A stretch of DNA of 64,000 nt from Candidatus Arsenophonus triatominarum (GCF_001640365.1 NZ_LWMI01000016.1:434001-498000), one strand, 5' to 3'; shown: positions 32,759 to 45,326, numbered from the stretch's first letter. Numbers and translations: made by a program. The notes: generated from the sequence alone by a model not told the origin.

Positions 32759-33634
32759 AGGCGACTTAATTTTGATTACAGCATATGTATTAAAAACAGG
32801 TCATCGATAGTGCATCCTGTTTCCATCTTTTTACGTTTAGCTTGAGACCATTTATGTTCTATAGGATTTAAATCTGGTGAATACACAGGCAAATATTCTA
32901 TCTGGTGTCCTGCGTTTATAATTGCCTGTTCAATATTCTTACCTTTGTGAAAGCTAGCGTTGTCCATAAAAATAACAGAATTTTCAGGAAGTTCTGGGAG
33001 CAATATTTTTGTGATCCAAACATAAAAAACATCACGATTAATATTGCAATCAAATAATCCGATAGCAAAAAGGGTTGTTCCCAATAAAGCGCCAATAACA
33101 TTTGTTCTTCCCTTAGCACCCCAGTTTTTCAGGCCAAAACAACGGTGACCTTTTGGGGAATAGCCGTGAGTTCGTGGAGTGTCATGTGAAAAACCACTTT
33201 CATCAATAAAAACAACAGATTTATCTTTTTTTTCATACTGTTGTCTTTTTTGCTGATGTGCCAGCCTGTCGCTTTCGTTGGTTTTTGGATGGAATAGAGT
33301 TTTTTTTATAGGTTAATCCCAGCTTTTTAAGGGATTGCCAAATAGTCTTTTTACAAACACCGAATCGCTCTGCCCGTTCCTTTTGGTAAGCATCTGGATA
33401 CTGTTCCACATCTTTTGATAAAGCATTTTTATCGAGCTTCCTCTTACGTGGCGTTGAATTTTTTGGCTCTGGTCGTTTAAGCCAACGTACTAAAGACGCT
33501 TTTCCAATACGGAATTGTTTCGCAGTTTCTCGAATTGTTAAACCTTCGGCTTTCCTTACAGATATTACTTTACGTCGAAAATCAATTGTATAACTCATAA
33601 CACACCTTGTAATCAAAATTAAGTCGCCTAGCTA
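32754..33634 (-). mobile_element. IS630-family element, copy 3
   Basis: 881 bp, perfect 27-base ends, TA on both sides. Nested in the IS5-like transposase gene. Confidence 0.93.
32776..33598 (-). CDS. IS630-family transposase in two frames, A8 tract
   Basis: Same arrangement as at 11185-12007: OrfA from ATG 33598, eight A residues on the coding strand (about 33300-33307), then OrfB with all three catalytic acids. One conservative change is seen in OrfA (KNALSKDVEQ). Confidence 0.78.
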
Positions 33635-33771
33635 TACCTTTTTACTCCTTAGTGCCGGTCTTTGGAATTTCCATCTCAGAACAGCCTAAAATTTACTTCA
33701 ATCACCGAAATACCCATTAAACAACACGCTTATTATAAAGACCACTCTCTGTAGATAGCTGCGTTAAGTTG

Positions 33772-34461
33772 TTATTTATGAGTTGGTAAATCAAAATGGC
33801 GTGCCAGTATTGGAGCAGTAAAATTTTTCTTAAGATAAAATCCACGCGGTAGCGTCATTATTGGTTGGCCGTGTCTACCTATCCCTTCTGTCAAAGCCTT
33901 ATTATTTGCAGCTTTAGGGCGAATTTGTAGTACCTGGCCATGGCGTGCGGTGATGTTTTCAACCTGACCTAACACGATCATATCCATTAACTCTTCCCAA
34001 TCTTTTTTAAGCAGCTGCTCTTCAATTGGATTGGGACTCCACAGTAGTGGTGAAGCGACTCTTCGCTTGGCTAATGGGATTTGGCGCTCACCTTCAATCG
34101 GTATCCATAAAACCCGTGATAGCTTATGACGTACATGACTTGAAAGCCAGGTTACTCCACTATTACCGGTTAAAGCTGCTACACAAACGAAGGTTGTTTC
34201 TAATGGTTCACCATAGCGGTTAATAGGGATGGTTTTAAGTTCAATACCAAGATGAGCAAAATCTTGTTCTGCTTTGCTACCAGCATTTGCGCCTAAACAA
34301 TATTCTAATAACTGACCTACCCAACCTTTAGCACGTCTAAGATCGTGGGGGACTGCGATACCTGCCTGATAAGCCAGTTCAGCCATGGTATAACCCGCTA
34401 GGTTTTTGGCTTTACTCAGTAAACTTTGTTCATCATCAGGGGGCAGGGGAGAAAATTGCAT
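33772..34461 (-). CDS. mutH: DNA mismatch repair endonuclease MutH
   Basis: 229 residues, the same length as in E. coli. MutH nicks the unmethylated strand at hemimethylated GATC sites after activation by MutS and MutL. The PD-(D/E)xK core is visible: Asp in [14 protein letters not shown] with the Glu-x-Lys, preceded by the Glu in [20 protein letters not shown]. The C-terminal segment [19 protein letters not shown] is typical. It sits alone between two IS5-like copies in the same orientation (31822 and 34524), and its usual neighbours are absent. The gene itself looks intact. Confidence 0.96.
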   Translation of the reverse strand: MQFSPLPPDDEQSLLSKAKNLAGYTMAELAYQAGIAVPHDLRRAKGWVGQLLEYCLGANAGSKAEQDFAHLGIELKTIPINRYGEPLETTFVCVAALTGNSGVTWLSSHVRHKLSRVLWIPIEGERQIPLAKRRVASPLLWSPNPIEEQLLKKDWEELMDMIVLGQVENITARHGQVLQIRPKAANNKALTEGIGRHGQPIMTLPRGFYLKKNFTAPILARHFDLPTHK

Positions 34462-34523
34462 AAATCATACCTGTATAAAAAATAGCCAGTTAAATTTGTA
34501 CACACAGTGAAAATTTTAACATA

Positions 34524-35560
34524 AAAATAGTTGCTGAATAGAGACTTGCATTTTTTGTCACGCTATAGACAATAAAAAGAGGTTTAACTTAGAAAATAAC
34601 GGTTTGAAATGATCAACAAAGAGCGGTTGTTACGAGATAATCGTTTATGTAAAGCAATCATTGGATTATCAGTCGAAGAATTGAAAAATTTAGCCGCTGA
34701 ATTTTCAGCTTGTTATTTGATTTATCGGAAAAAGAATCGAAAAGATCACGAGCGGCAGATGGGTGCAGGGCAGAAAGGATTTATCCCAACCCCATTAGAT
34801 AAACTGCTTTTTATTTTATTGTATTTAAAATGTTATCCGACCTATGATTTGCAAGGACTTCTTTTTGGTTTAGATAGAACACGGGTATGTCGCTGGGTAA
34901 AAATATTATTGCCGGTTTTAGAGATGACCTTGGGGCGAGAATGTGTTTTGCCCGCTCGTCAAATTCGCTCTGCTGAGGAATTTTTTCGCGCCTTTCCTGG
35001 AGTTAAAGACGTCTTTATTGATGGGACAGAGCGACCTGTCCAAAAGCCTAAGAATCTGCGTCGGCGAAAAAAAATGTATTCGGGAAAGAAAAGACAGACC
35101 ACTCGAAAAGAGCTTATTATGACTGACGAAACGAGGAAAATTGGATTTATCCCCATGATCAAAAATGGGCGCCGTCACGATAAACGCTTACTCGATAAAG
35201 TCGATATAATTCGCCATATTCCCCCTGAGGTAACCATCTGGGCCGATACCGGTTTTCAAGGTATAGATAAACAGCATCCTAATACACAAATCCCAAAAAA
35301 AGGAACTCGAAAAAGACCTTTATCGCCTGAACAAAAACAAGAAAATAAAATAATCTCGGGCATCCGTATTACGGTTGAACACGCCATCGCGGGTATCAAG
35401 CGCCTCGGTTGTATGACCCAAATTTTACGGAATCGTAGACCCTTTATTGATGATACCTTTTTACTCCTTAGTGCCGGTCTTTGGAATTTCCATCTCAGAA
35501 CAGCCTAAAATTTACTTCAATCACCGAAATACCCTTATTTCACTATTAAGCAACACGCTT
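34524..35560 (+). mobile_element. IS5-like element, copy 5, complete
   Basis: 1037 bp with both ends. Left flank is chromosomal (ATA before AAAATAGTTGCTGAATAG). On the right it joins directly to a truncated further copy, so no matching duplication is seen. Confidence 0.9.
34609..35508 (+). CDS. IS5-family transposase, intact
   Basis: 299 residues, as at 9471-10370, with Gly to Glu in TTRKELIMTDE. All catalytic regions are present. Confidence 0.9.
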   Translation: MINKERLLRDNRLCKAIIGLSVEELKNLAAEFSACYLIYRKKNRKDHERQMGAGQKGFIPTPLDKLLFILLYLKCYPTYDLQGLLFGLDRTRVCRWVKILLPVLEMTLGRECVLPARQIRSAEEFFRAFPGVKDVFIDGTERPVQKPKNLRRRKKMYSGKKRQTTRKELIMTDETRKIGFIPMIKNGRRHDKRLLDKVDIIRHIPPEVTIWADTGFQGIDKQHPNTQIPKKGTRKRPLSPEQKQENKIISGIRITVEHAIAGIKRLGCMTQILRNRRPFIDDTFLLLSAGLWNFHLRTA

Positions 35561-35848
35561 TTAGAAAATAACGGTTTGAAATGATCAACAAAGAGCGGTT
35601 GTTACGAGATAATCGTTTATGTAAAGCAATCATTGGATTATCAGTCGAAGAATTGAAAAATTTAGCCGCTGAATTTTCAGCTTGTTATTTGATTTATCGG
35701 AAAAAGAATCGAAAAGATCACGAGCGGCAGATGGGTGCAGGGCAGAAAGGATTTATCCCAACCCCATTAGATAAACTGCTTTTTATTTTATTGTATTTAA
35801 AATGTTATCCGACCTATGATTTGCAAGGACTTCTTTTTGGTTTAGATA

Positions 35849-36729
35849 TAGCTAGGCGACTTAATTTTGATTACAAGGTGTGTTATGAGTTATACAATTG
35901 ATTTTCGACGTAAAGTAATATCTGTAAGGAAAGCCGAAGGTTTAACAATTCGAGAAACTGCGAAACAATTCCGTATTGGAAAAGCGTCTTTAGTACGTTG
36001 GCTTAAACGACCAGAGCCAAAAAATTCAACGCCACGTAAGAGGAAGCTCGATAAAAATGCTTTAGCAAAAGATGTGGAACAGTATCCAGATGCTTACCAA
36101 AAGGAACGGGCAGAGCGATTCGGTGTTTGTAAAAAGACTATTTGGCAATCCCTTAAAAAGCTGGGATTAACCTATAAAAAAAACTCTATTCCATCCAAAA
36201 ACCAACGAAAGCGACAGGCTGGCACATCAGCAAAAAAGACAACAGTATGAAAAAAAAGATAAATCTGTTGTTTTTATTAATGAAAGTGGTTTTTCACATG
36301 ACACTCCACGAACTCACGGCTATTCCCCAAAAGGTCACCGTTGTTTTGGCCTGAAAAACTGGGGTGCTAAGGGAAGAACAAATGTTATTGGCGCTTTATT
36401 GGGAACAACCCTGTTTGCTATCGGATTATTTGATTGCAATATTAATCGTGATGTTTTTTATGTTTGGATCACAAAAATATTGCTCCCAGAACTTCCTGAA
36501 AATTCTGTTATTTTTATGGACAACGCTAGCTTTCACAAAGGTAAGAATATTGAACAGGCAATTATAAACGCAGGACACCAGATAGAATATTTGCCTGTGT
36601 ATTCACCAGATTTAAATCCTATAGAACATAAATGGTCTCAAGCTAAACGTAAAAAGATGGAAACAGGATGCACTATCGATGACCTGTTTTTAATACATAT
36701 GCTGTAATCAAAATTAAGTCGCCTAGCTA
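35849..36729 (+). mobile_element. IS630-family element, copy 4
   Basis: 881 bp, perfect 27-base ends, TA on both sides, nested in an IS5-like transposase gene. Confidence 0.93.
35885..36707 (+). pseudogene. IS630-family transposase with catalytic Asp changed to Asn
   Basis: OrfA and the A8 tract are as in the other copies. In OrfB the first catalytic segment reads VVFINESGF instead of VVFIDESGF (GAT to AAT near 36279), so the enzyme would be inactive even after frame correction. The other two acidic segments are unchanged. Confidence 0.8.
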
Positions 36730-37187
36730 TAGAACACGGGTATGTCGCTGGGTAAAAATATTATTGCCGGTTTTAGAGATGACCTTGGGGCGAGAATGTG
36801 TTTTGCCCGCTCGTCAAATTCGCTCTGCTGAGGAATTTTTTCGCGCCTTTCCTGGAGTTAAAGACGTCTTTATTGATGGGACAGAGCGACCTGTCCAAAA
36901 GCCTAAGAATCTGCGTCGGCGAAAAAAAATGTATTCGGGAAAGAAAAGACAGACCACTCGAAAAGGGCTTATTATGACTGACGAAACGAGGAAAATTGGA
37001 TTTATCCCCATGATCAAAAATGGGCGCCGTCACGATAAACGCTTACTCGATAAAGTCGATATAATTCGCCATATTCCCCCTGAGGTAACCATCTGGGCCG
37101 ATACCGGTTTTCAAGGTATAGATAAACAGCATCCTAATACACAAATCCCAAAAAAAGGAACTCGAAAAAGACCTTTATCGCCTGAAC

Positions 37188-38698
<1,511 letters not shown>

Positions 38699-39164
38699 AA
38701 TATGCGTAATAGCTCCATCTGATATTTCCAGTCCATATAATTCTGCAACATGTTTTTGAATATCACGATAACTCATGCCTAATGCAAATAACGATAGGAT
38801 TTTGTTATCAATATCCTCTGATAATTTTGTCTGATTTTTCTTAATGAGCTGAGGCTCAAAAGCACCTGACCTGTCTCTGGGCGTTTTCAGTTCAAATTGA
38901 CTTGATGTCGATTTAACAGTTTTTCGAGTATAGCCATTTTTACGCGTATCGATTGACCTTGTCGATAGGTAGTGTTCTATTTCTGCCTGCAGGGCAGCTT
39001 CGGTCAGCTGTTTTATGAGTGGTGTGAGTATTCCATCCGTACTGAGTAAATTTTTACCTGATTGTAATTGCTTCAACGCTTCATCAAAATTAAATGATTG
39101 ATTTCTCATATGTCATACCTCTTTTTTTGAGTTTAAGATATGACACAAATTTTTGAACACTACC
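38699..39164 (-). mobile_element. IS256-family element, 5' fragment
   Basis: Transposase N-terminus (MRNQSFNFDEALKQLQSGKN) from 39109 down to the AITHI segment, cut by the IS3 fragment. The terminal repeat GGTAGTGTTCAAAAATTTG ends at 39164 and abuts a MITE-A remnant. Confidence 0.85.
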
Positions 39165-39295
39165 TAAATACAAAATCTTATAAATTAAAAGCAACTTATT
39201 GTAATTTAAACAAATTTATACGTTTTAGTAACTTGCAAATTAACCATTGCTTTTAAGCCATTTCTGGAATTTTATATGCCTGTGCGAAACGCGTG
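39165..39295. repeat. MITE-A copy 4, truncated
   Basis: 131 bp matching the right two thirds of MITE-A, ending GTGCGAAACGCGTG. The left third is replaced by the IS256 end. Confidence 0.88.
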
Positions 39296-39477
39296 TATAT
39301 CAAACATTTGATGCTCAACTTCCAATAGCGACTAGGTTGCTTATTACCATTTCTGATAAAATTGCTGACAATGCTTTGTATATCGTTGTCACCTTAGCTT
39401 GCATTTGTTTATAATATTTTACATATAGAAAACATACGCCAAATTTAATTAAACAAGAACAAAAGGTTATCTTACAT

Positions 39478-39921
39478 TTGCCATTACACAATAAGCTTAT
39501 TGGTTGGCAACAACTTTGCTATTTTTTTCAAACTCTACATATTACCCAAAAATCAGGATTAACATTATTAGAAGGATTCGAATATGTATTAAAAACACTA
39601 AAACATCCCGTTTATCATGATGCTATCCATTCTATATATCAAAAAATTCAACGAGGTATTTCTTTTAGCGACAGTATAAAAAGAAAGAAACTATTCCCAT
39701 ATCTATGCTTGCAATTTATTACAGCCGGAGAATTATCTGGCAATTTAGTATTATTTTTAGAAAAACTAGCTAATTGGTATCAAAATAACCTAATAAACTA
39801 TGTTAATAAAAAGATAAAATTAATTGAACCAATGCTAATACTATTACTCGCAGTTGTAATTACTGGATTATTATTCACTATGTATTTGCCGATTTTTAAT
39901 TTAGGTAATATTATTTCTTAA
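39478..39921 (+). pseudogene. hofC: HofC-like type II secretion/pilin inner-membrane protein, reduced
   Basis: 147 codons from a TTG start after AAAGG. It reads GWQQLCYFFQTLHITQKSGL, then LQFITAGELSGNLVLFLEKL, and a last membrane helix (ILLLAVVITGLLFTMYLPIF). This is one T2SSF domain, whereas HofC/PilC proteins have two and about 400 residues, so most of the protein has been lost by internal deletion. The position, directly before coaE, is where hofC stands in Enterobacterales. No pilin or hofB gene is visible. Confidence 0.7.
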
Positions 39922-40043
39922 GTAATCAATGTAACAATAAAATAAAAAATATGATTATGTTAAAACCCGTTATAATAAACATAAAAAAATTATCAAACCT
40001 TTGCCTGGAATTTACCATTTTAATTTATTGAAAGAGAGGATGC

Positions 40044-40667
40044 ATGAGCTATATTGTTGCTCTTACAGGCGGGATAGGAAGCGGCAAAAGTACCGTTTCA
40101 GATAAATTTGCATCCTTAGGAGTACCAATTGTTGATGCAGACATCATTTCAAGACAAATAGTTATGCCTAATACTTATGCTTTTAACATGATAAAACAAC
40201 ATTTTGGTTCAACTATTCTCAATAACGATGGCTCTTTAAATCGCGCCAAGTTAAGAAAAAAAATATTTAGCGATCCAAGAGAAAAAAATTGGTTAAATAA
40301 TTTGCTTCATCCATTAATACATCAAGAAACACAACGCCAGCTAACTTTACTTAATTCCCCTTATGTAGTTTGGGTTGTCCCGTTATTAATTGAAAATAAT
40401 CTAGAGCACCTTGCCAACCACGTGCTAGTCATTGACGTAACACCAGAAGAACAAATAGCTCGTATAATGAAGCGTGATAGAATTAGCCAACAAGAAGCAA
40501 AAAATATTTTATCTAACCAAGTTAGCCGGATAAGGCGCTTAGAAAAAGCTGATGATATAATTAATAATCACGATAATAACTTAACACTTGATGAAACTTT
40601 AGCGAAATTACATCAGAAATATTTGCAATTAGCTATGAATGCTTCTCAGGAAACACACAATGAGTAA
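40044..40667 (+). CDS. coaE: Dephospho-CoA kinase
   Basis: 207 residues, usual length. Performs the last step of coenzyme A synthesis, phosphorylating the ribose 3'-OH of dephospho-CoA. P-loop TGGIGSGKSTVSDKF at residues 8-22, Asp in VPIVDADIISRQIV, and the lid region ARIMKRDRISQQEAKNIL. ATG preceded by GAGAGGATGC. Its stop overlaps the zapD start (ATGAGTAA), implying translational coupling. Confidence 0.96.
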   Translation: MSYIVALTGGIGSGKSTVSDKFASLGVPIVDADIISRQIVMPNTYAFNMIKQHFGSTILNNDGSLNRAKLRKKIFSDPREKNWLNNLLHPLIHQETQRQLTLLNSPYVVWVVPLLIENNLEHLANHVLVIDVTPEEQIARIMKRDRISQQEAKNILSNQVSRIRRLEKADDIINNHDNNLTLDETLAKLHQKYLQLAMNASQETHNE

Positions 40668-41412
40668 TACTATTTCTATCATTATTTATGAACATCCATT
40701 AAATGAGAAAATGCGCTCTTGGCTGCGCATGGAATGTTTGCTTCAGCAACTCATTGACTTGAAAAACATCAACTCATTAGCTAGTGGGTTAGCTTTTTTT
40801 CGTGCCGTTTCTGAATTAATCGAAGTATTAGATCGCAGTGATATACGTGCAGACATTATTAAAGAATTAGATAAACAAAAAAATAAACTTAATCAATGGT
40901 GCAGTGATCCCCATGCAGATAAAACTCTGATTAAAAATCTTCTAAAAGAACTGCAAGAAAATCTCACTTCCTTAAGAGAAGCACCACGCATTGGTCAACA
41001 CTTACGGCAAGATAAAGTTATTAGTATTGCTCGCCAGCGGTTAATTATACCCGGAGGTTGTTGTAGTTTTGATTTACCAGCCTTACATTTATGGTTAAAT
41101 ACTCATAAAAAAGAGATAGAAGCTAGAATTAACTTTTGGATTGACGACATCCTTCCGTTACGTTCTGCTTTAAATATGCTATTAAATTTGATCCGCAAGT
41201 CTAATACATTCACCAGTCAAAAAAGCTATAAAGGCTTCTATCAAGGTAGTGTAGAAAATGCGGATCTGATCCGAATAAAGTTACCGATCAATCTATCTCT
41301 ATATCCTCAAATTTCTGGACATAAAACACGTTTTGCTATCCGATTCTTACATGAAGACAGTGAAAATGGTATTGTACCTGATGAATTACCATTTAAATTA
41401 GCCTGTTGTTAG
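40660..41412 (+). CDS. zapD: Cell division protein ZapD
   Basis: 250 residues from the ATG overlapping the coaE stop ([20 protein letters not shown]). The longer frame upstream would lie inside coaE and is unlikely. ZapD binds FtsZ and bundles its filaments at the division ring. Conserved segments are [27 protein letters not shown] and [16 protein letters not shown]. It lies between coaE and yacG as in E. coli; its partner ftsZ is on the other strand 6 kb away. Confidence 0.94.
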   Translation: MSNTISIIIYEHPLNEKMRSWLRMECLLQQLIDLKNINSLASGLAFFRAVSELIEVLDRSDIRADIIKELDKQKNKLNQWCSDPHADKTLIKNLLKELQENLTSLREAPRIGQHLRQDKVISIARQRLIIPGGCCSFDLPALHLWLNTHKKEIEARINFWIDDILPLRSALNMLLNLIRKSNTFTSQKSYKGFYQGSVENADLIRIKLPINLSLYPQISGHKTRFAIRFLHEDSENGIVPDELPFKLACC

Positions 41413-41420
41413 GAGTCATT

Positions 41421-41633
41421 ATGTCAGATAAGCTCACGGTAAAATGTCCGACTTGCCATAAAATTGTTATTTGGCAAGAGAGTAGCCCTTATCGCCCTTT
41501 TTGTAGCAAACGATGTCGATTAATCGATCTTGGTGAATGGGCTGGTGAGGAAAAAAGGATCTCAAGTCAACGAAATATTTCCGAAATAGATGATTGGAGT
41601 GAAATATCCGATGATCATGACATTAAAAAATAA
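41421..41633 (+). CDS. yacG: DNA gyrase inhibitor YacG
   Basis: 70 residues from ATG 41421 ([14 protein letters not shown]), preceded by AGGAGTC. Four-Cys zinc finger: CPTC near the start and FCSKRC later, followed by [12 protein letters not shown]. The C-terminal acidic tail is variable in the family. YacG binds GyrB and lowers gyrase activity. Last gene of the coaE-zapD-yacG run. Confidence 0.93.
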   Translation: MSDKLTVKCPTCHKIVIWQESSPYRPFCSKRCRLIDLGEWAGEEKRISSQRNISEIDDWSEISDDHDIKK

Positions 41634-41689
41634 GCTTAAAGTCAAAAACGCTTTGAATTTTACCTATACCATTATATACCCCTTAGATA

Positions 41690-41935
41690 ACCTGAGTTCT
41701 CGGGATAAGCGATAGTTGCGAGAAAACAAAAATAGCCGATTTATCAAAAAATATTTTAAAATCAATAAGATAAAAAAAGCAGGAAAATTCTTAGTGATAG
41801 CATGTTAAAAAAGAAGCTATTTTTCTCTACTAAAATCATGAAAAAAACCAAAATTAATACTGTTTTATGTAATTATTTTAAGTTAACTATTTGAATATGT
41901 GATAAAAAATTAGGATCCTTATCCCGAACTCAGGT
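41690..41935. repeat. MITE-C (246 bp, IS982-like ends)
   Basis: Left end ACCTGAGTTCTCGGGATAAG and right end CTTATCCCGAACTCAGGT are the IS982 terminal repeats (the left has two extra bases). Flanked by TAGATA at 41684-41689 and 41936-41941. No gene inside. The segment AACTATTTGAATA near the right end also occurs near the IS982 end at 30890, which suggests an internally deleted derivative of that element. Confidence 0.85.
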
Positions 41936-41991
41936 TAGATAAGATAATTTCAAAAACTTAGTTATATTAACTTATCTGTGGGATAGGCAAC

Positions 41992-42393
41992 TCAAATCAC
42001 ATTGTTGATTAGCATATCAATAATTACTCGGTTGGCAGGTGGAAATTCTTCGGCTACCAGTGATTTTTGCAAAAGCCAACGTGAAGATTGGCCTTCTTTT
42101 CCATAAGGCTGGCAATCCCATTGCTCTACCAGAAAAAAATGTAATGTTATTCTACGATCTGGAAATTCATGTTCAACAACCTGCAACAATTGACTGTTAA
42201 TAACATCTATCCCAATTTCTTCTTTAAGCTCACGCAACAATGCTTCTACCGGTGTTTCACCTACTTCTAATTTACCACCAGGAAATTCCCAAAAACCCCC
42301 CATATGTGAATTAGCTGCCCGCTGGGTAATAAAAATTTCTTGTTTCGTATTTCTAATAATACCAACAGCAATGTGTAATTGTTTTTTTTCCAT
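41992..42393 (-). CDS. mutT: 8-oxo-dGTP diphosphatase MutT
   Basis: 133 residues. Removes 8-oxo-dGTP from the nucleotide pool and so prevents A-to-C transversions. The Nudix box is complete: GGKLEVGETPVEALLRELKE followed by EIG, with the Glu residues that bind Mg. Preceded by secA on the same strand, as in E. coli. Together with mutH it shows that at least part of mutation avoidance is kept in this degraded genome. Confidence 0.95.
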   Translation of the reverse strand: MEKKQLHIAVGIIRNTKQEIFITQRAANSHMGGFWEFPGGKLEVGETPVEALLRELKEEIGIDVINSQLLQVVEHEFPDRRITLHFFLVEQWDCQPYGKEGQSSRWLLQKSLVAEEFPPANRVIIDMLINNVI

Positions 42394-42428
42394 AAAAATA
42401 ATTTAATTACTTTTGAAGTTTACAGTAA

Positions 42429-42453
42429 AAGAGCGGATATATTCTCCGCTCTT
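42429..42453. terminator. Hairpin terminator between secA and mutT
   Basis: AAGAGCGGA and TCCGCTCTT form a perfect nine-base stem with a seven-base loop, followed by ATTTTTAATTG on the + strand and TTTTACTG on the - strand. It lies 27 bp after the secA stop and should end or attenuate the dcw-secA transcript before mutT. Confidence 0.85.
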
Positions 42454-42480
42454 ATTTTTAATTGTTTTAGCAACTGAGCT

Positions 42481-45192
42481 CTAACCTAAGCTACCATGGC
42501 AATGCTTATATTTTTTACCTGAGCCACATGGACAAGGTTCATTACGACCAATCTTATGGCCTTGGGCCGCCATTTGAGCTTCTGTTTTTGACATCAATGC
42601 TTCATTTTCAATTTCATGGCTCAGGTGCTGCTTTTTCATAAGACGTTCTGCCTCTTCACGTCTCTGCTGATCAAGTATAGCTACTTCCTCTGGTAATCGA
42701 ACTTCTACTTTGCTTAATGTGCTAATTACTTCATATTTCAGAGTTTCTAGCATATTGGCAAACATACCAAAAGACTCGCGCTTATATTCCTGTTTTGGAT
42801 CTCTTTGTGCATAGCCTCGTAAATGAATACCTTGGCGCAAATAATCCATTGCAGCCAAATGCTCTTTCCATAATGTATCAAGAGTTTGTAACATGATGCC
42901 CTTCTCAAAATTACGCATCATCTCACTACCTACAATTGTCTCTTTTTCCTTATAAGCTGCAACCGTTTTTTCTAGAATACGTTCACGCAAAGTTTCTTCA
43001 TGTAATTCGGGTTCTTTATCCAACCACTCTTGAACAGGTAATTCTAAACTAAAATCGTTGCTTAATCGCTTTTGTAAACCATCAATATCCCACATTTCTT
43101 CCAAAGATTGGGGAGGGATATAAGCACCAATAGTTACGGTTATAACATCTTCACGAATACTGTCAATCGTTTCACTAACATCACCACCATCTAATAAATC
43201 ATTGCGCTGTGAATAGATAGCTCGACGCTGATCGTTAGCAACATCATCATATTCCAAAAGTTGTTTTCGAATATCAAAGTTACGGCTTTCAACCTTACGT
43301 TGTGCATTAGCAATTGCTTTCGTTACCCAAGGATGTTCAATCGCTTCACCAGGTTTCATACCCAATTTACGCATCATTCCTGCCACTCGATCAGAAGCAA
43401 AGATACGCATCAAAGAATCTTCCATTGAAAGATAAAAACGGGATGAACCGGGATCACCTTGGCGTCCAGAACGCCCACGTAATTGGTTATCAATACGACG
43501 GGATTCATGGCGTTCTGTACCAATGATATGTAAACCACCAGCAGCAATTACCGCTTCATGCCGCTCTTGCCATGCTGTCTTGATTTTATCAATTTGCTCC
43601 TGACTAGCGTCCTCTAGTTTATTGATTTCTGCTTGCCAGCTGCCTCCTAATACAATATCTGTACCTCGTCCCGCCATATTAGTTGCAATAGTCACTGAAC
43701 CTGCCTGCCCTGCTTCAGCAATAATATCTGCTTCCATTGCATGGAACTTAGCATTTAAAACATTGTGCGCAATTTTAGCTTTAGTTAGTTCCTGAGAAAT
43801 TAGCTCTGATTTTTCGATTGAAATAGTACCTACTAATGCCGGTTGGCCTCGGCTAGTACATTCACGAATATCATCAATAATCGCAGCAAATTTGTCCGCT
43901 TCAGTTATATAAACTAAATCAGGTAAATCATTACGGATCATCGGACGATTAGTTGGAATAACAATTGTGTCCAATTTATAGATAGATCTAAATTCGAAAG
44001 CTTCTGTATCAGCAGTACCGGTCATACCGGCGAGTTTTTCGTATAGCCGAAAATAATTTTGGAAGGTAATTGATGCCAACGTTTGATTCTCATTTTGAAT
44101 TTCAACACCTTCTTTTGCCTCAACGGCTTGATGCAATCCATCTGACCAACGGCGTCCTTCCATTGTCCGTCCAGTATGCTCGTCAACAATAATAATCTGA
44201 CCGTCTTTGACAATATAATCTACGTCCCGACTGAAAAGTGCATGAGCACGTAGGGCAGCCATGACATGGTGCATAAGCATAATATTAGCTGGAGAATATA
44301 ATGACTCACCCTCTTCCATTAAATTCGCTTTTGATAATAATTGCTCAATTAATTCTAATCCACGTTCTGTCAATGTAACTTGACGTGATTTTTCATCAAC
44401 AGAAAAATGACCTTCTCCTTGAAAAGTATCTGAATCTTCTTTTTCTTGCTGCTTAAGATTAGGGATTAGTTTATCCACTTTTTTGTATAGATCTGAACTA
44501 TCTTCTGCCGGTCCTGAAATAATCAATGGGGTACGAGCTTCATCAATTAAAATAGAATCAACCTCATCGACTAATGCATAATGGAGTTTACGCTGCACCC
44601 GCTCTTCCGGACTAAAAGCCATGTTGTCACGCAGATAATCAAAACCATATTCATTATTAGTCCCATAGGTAATATCCGCGGCATAGGCTTCACGCTTCAA
44701 TGTAGCAGGCATACCGGGTAAATTAACACCGACTGTCATACCAAGAAATTCAAACAATAGCCGATTATTTTCTGCATCACGCTTAGCTAAATAGTCGTTT
44801 ACAGTAACAATATGGACACCCTTACCCGTTAAAGCATTTAAATATGCAGGTAATGTAGATGTTAATGTCTTTCCTTCACCAGTACGCATCTCTGCAATAC
44901 AGCGCTCATTAAGTACCATACCACCTAGCAACTGAATATCAAAATGCCTCATATTAAATACCCGTTTACTGGCTTCGCGAACGGTGGCAAACGCCTCTGG
45001 GATTAAATCATCTAATGTTGCACCTGATTTAAGGCGCTGGCGAAATTCATCAGTCTTGGCTTTAAGTTCTTGGTCGGAAAATTTTTCAAATTCAGGCTCT
45101 AACTGATTAATAATATCAACAAATTTACCTAAACGACGTAAAGTACGATCATTACGACTACCAAAAATTTTTGTTAGTAACTTAGTTAACAT
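42481..45192 (-). CDS. secA: Protein translocase ATPase SecA
   Basis: 903 residues (901 in E. coli). Motor of the Sec pathway that pushes preproteins through SecYEG. Seen: Walker [19 protein letters not shown]-type motif [17 protein letters not shown], helicase segments [10 protein letters not shown] and [18 protein letters not shown], and the C-terminal zinc-binding tail [15 protein letters not shown] that contacts SecB and phospholipid. Preceded by secM, which should control its translation through a spacer hairpin at 45212-45238. Confidence 0.98.
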   Translation of the reverse strand: MLTKLLTKIFGSRNDRTLRRLGKFVDIINQLEPEFEKFSDQELKAKTDEFRQRLKSGATLDDLIPEAFATVREASKRVFNMRHFDIQLLGGMVLNERCIAEMRTGEGKTLTSTLPAYLNALTGKGVHIVTVNDYLAKRDAENNRLLFEFLGMTVGVNLPGMPATLKREAYAADITYGTNNEYGFDYLRDNMAFSPEERVQRKLHYALVDEVDSILIDEARTPLIISGPAEDSSDLYKKVDKLIPNLKQQEKEDSDTFQGEGHFSVDEKSRQVTLTERGLELIEQLLSKANLMEEGESLYSPANIMLMHHVMAALRAHALFSRDVDYIVKDGQIIIVDEHTGRTMEGRRWSDGLHQAVEAKEGVEIQNENQTLASITFQNYFRLYEKLAGMTGTADTEAFEFRSIYKLDTIVIPTNRPMIRNDLPDLVYITEADKFAAIIDDIRECTSRGQPALVGTISIEKSELISQELTKAKIAHNVLNAKFHAMEADIIAEAGQAGSVTIATNMAGRGTDIVLGGSWQAEINKLEDASQEQIDKIKTAWQERHEAVIAAGGLHIIGTERHESRRIDNQLRGRSGRQGDPGSSRFYLSMEDSLMRIFASDRVAGMMRKLGMKPGEAIEHPWVTKAIANAQRKVESRNFDIRKQLLEYDDVANDQRRAIYSQRNDLLDGGDVSETIDSIREDVITVTIGAYIPPQSLEEMWDIDGLQKRLSNDFSLELPVQEWLDKEPELHEETLRERILEKTVAAYKEKETIVGSEMMRNFEKGIMLQTLDTLWKEHLAAMDYLRQGIHLRGYAQRDPKQEYKRESFGMFANMLETLKYEVISTLSKVEVRLPEEVAILDQQRREEAERLMKKQHLSHEIENEALMSKTEAQMAAQGHKIGRNEPCPCGSGKKYKHCHGSLG

Positions 45193-45211
45193 AAATATTT
45201 TTTCTCAATTA

Positions 45212-45238
45212 AGGCGGTTTTCTTCTTATGATCCGCCT
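45212..45238 (-). promoter_or_regulatory. Hairpin in the secM-secA spacer
   Basis: On the transcript, AGGCGG pairs with CCGCCT around a loop containing AAGAAG, ending about 20 bases before the secA ATG. In E. coli a structure here hides the secA ribosome-binding site until a ribosome stalls on secM. The stem is shorter than I would expect and the ribosome-binding site is not obvious, so the exact mechanism is inferred. Confidence 0.55.
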
Positions 45239-45326
45239 ATATTATCTATTTTTAACCAATATAATTAATATATTCAGTTGAGCAATCGTTGTTATAAGAA
45301 TCAACGAAAAATCTATGAAATTTGTG

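Larger units (their letters stand above)
31822..33731 (+). mobile_element. IS5-like element, copy 4, interrupted by IS630
   Basis: Flanked by ATT on both sides (31819-31821 and 33732-33734), so this insertion is undisturbed. IS630 copy 3 (32754-33634) sits near the end of the transposase gene. Ten bases are missing near the right end (TACCCATTAAACAAC instead of the longer form). Confidence 0.92.
35561..37187 (+). mobile_element. IS5-like element, copy 6, truncated at both ends and split by IS630
   Basis: Starts inside the element (TTAGAAAATAACGGTTTG), includes the transposase start at 35581, is split at LLFGLD by IS630 copy 4, and stops at RPLSPE, where an IS481 begins at 37188. Neither IS5 terminus is present. 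Confidence 0.88.
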
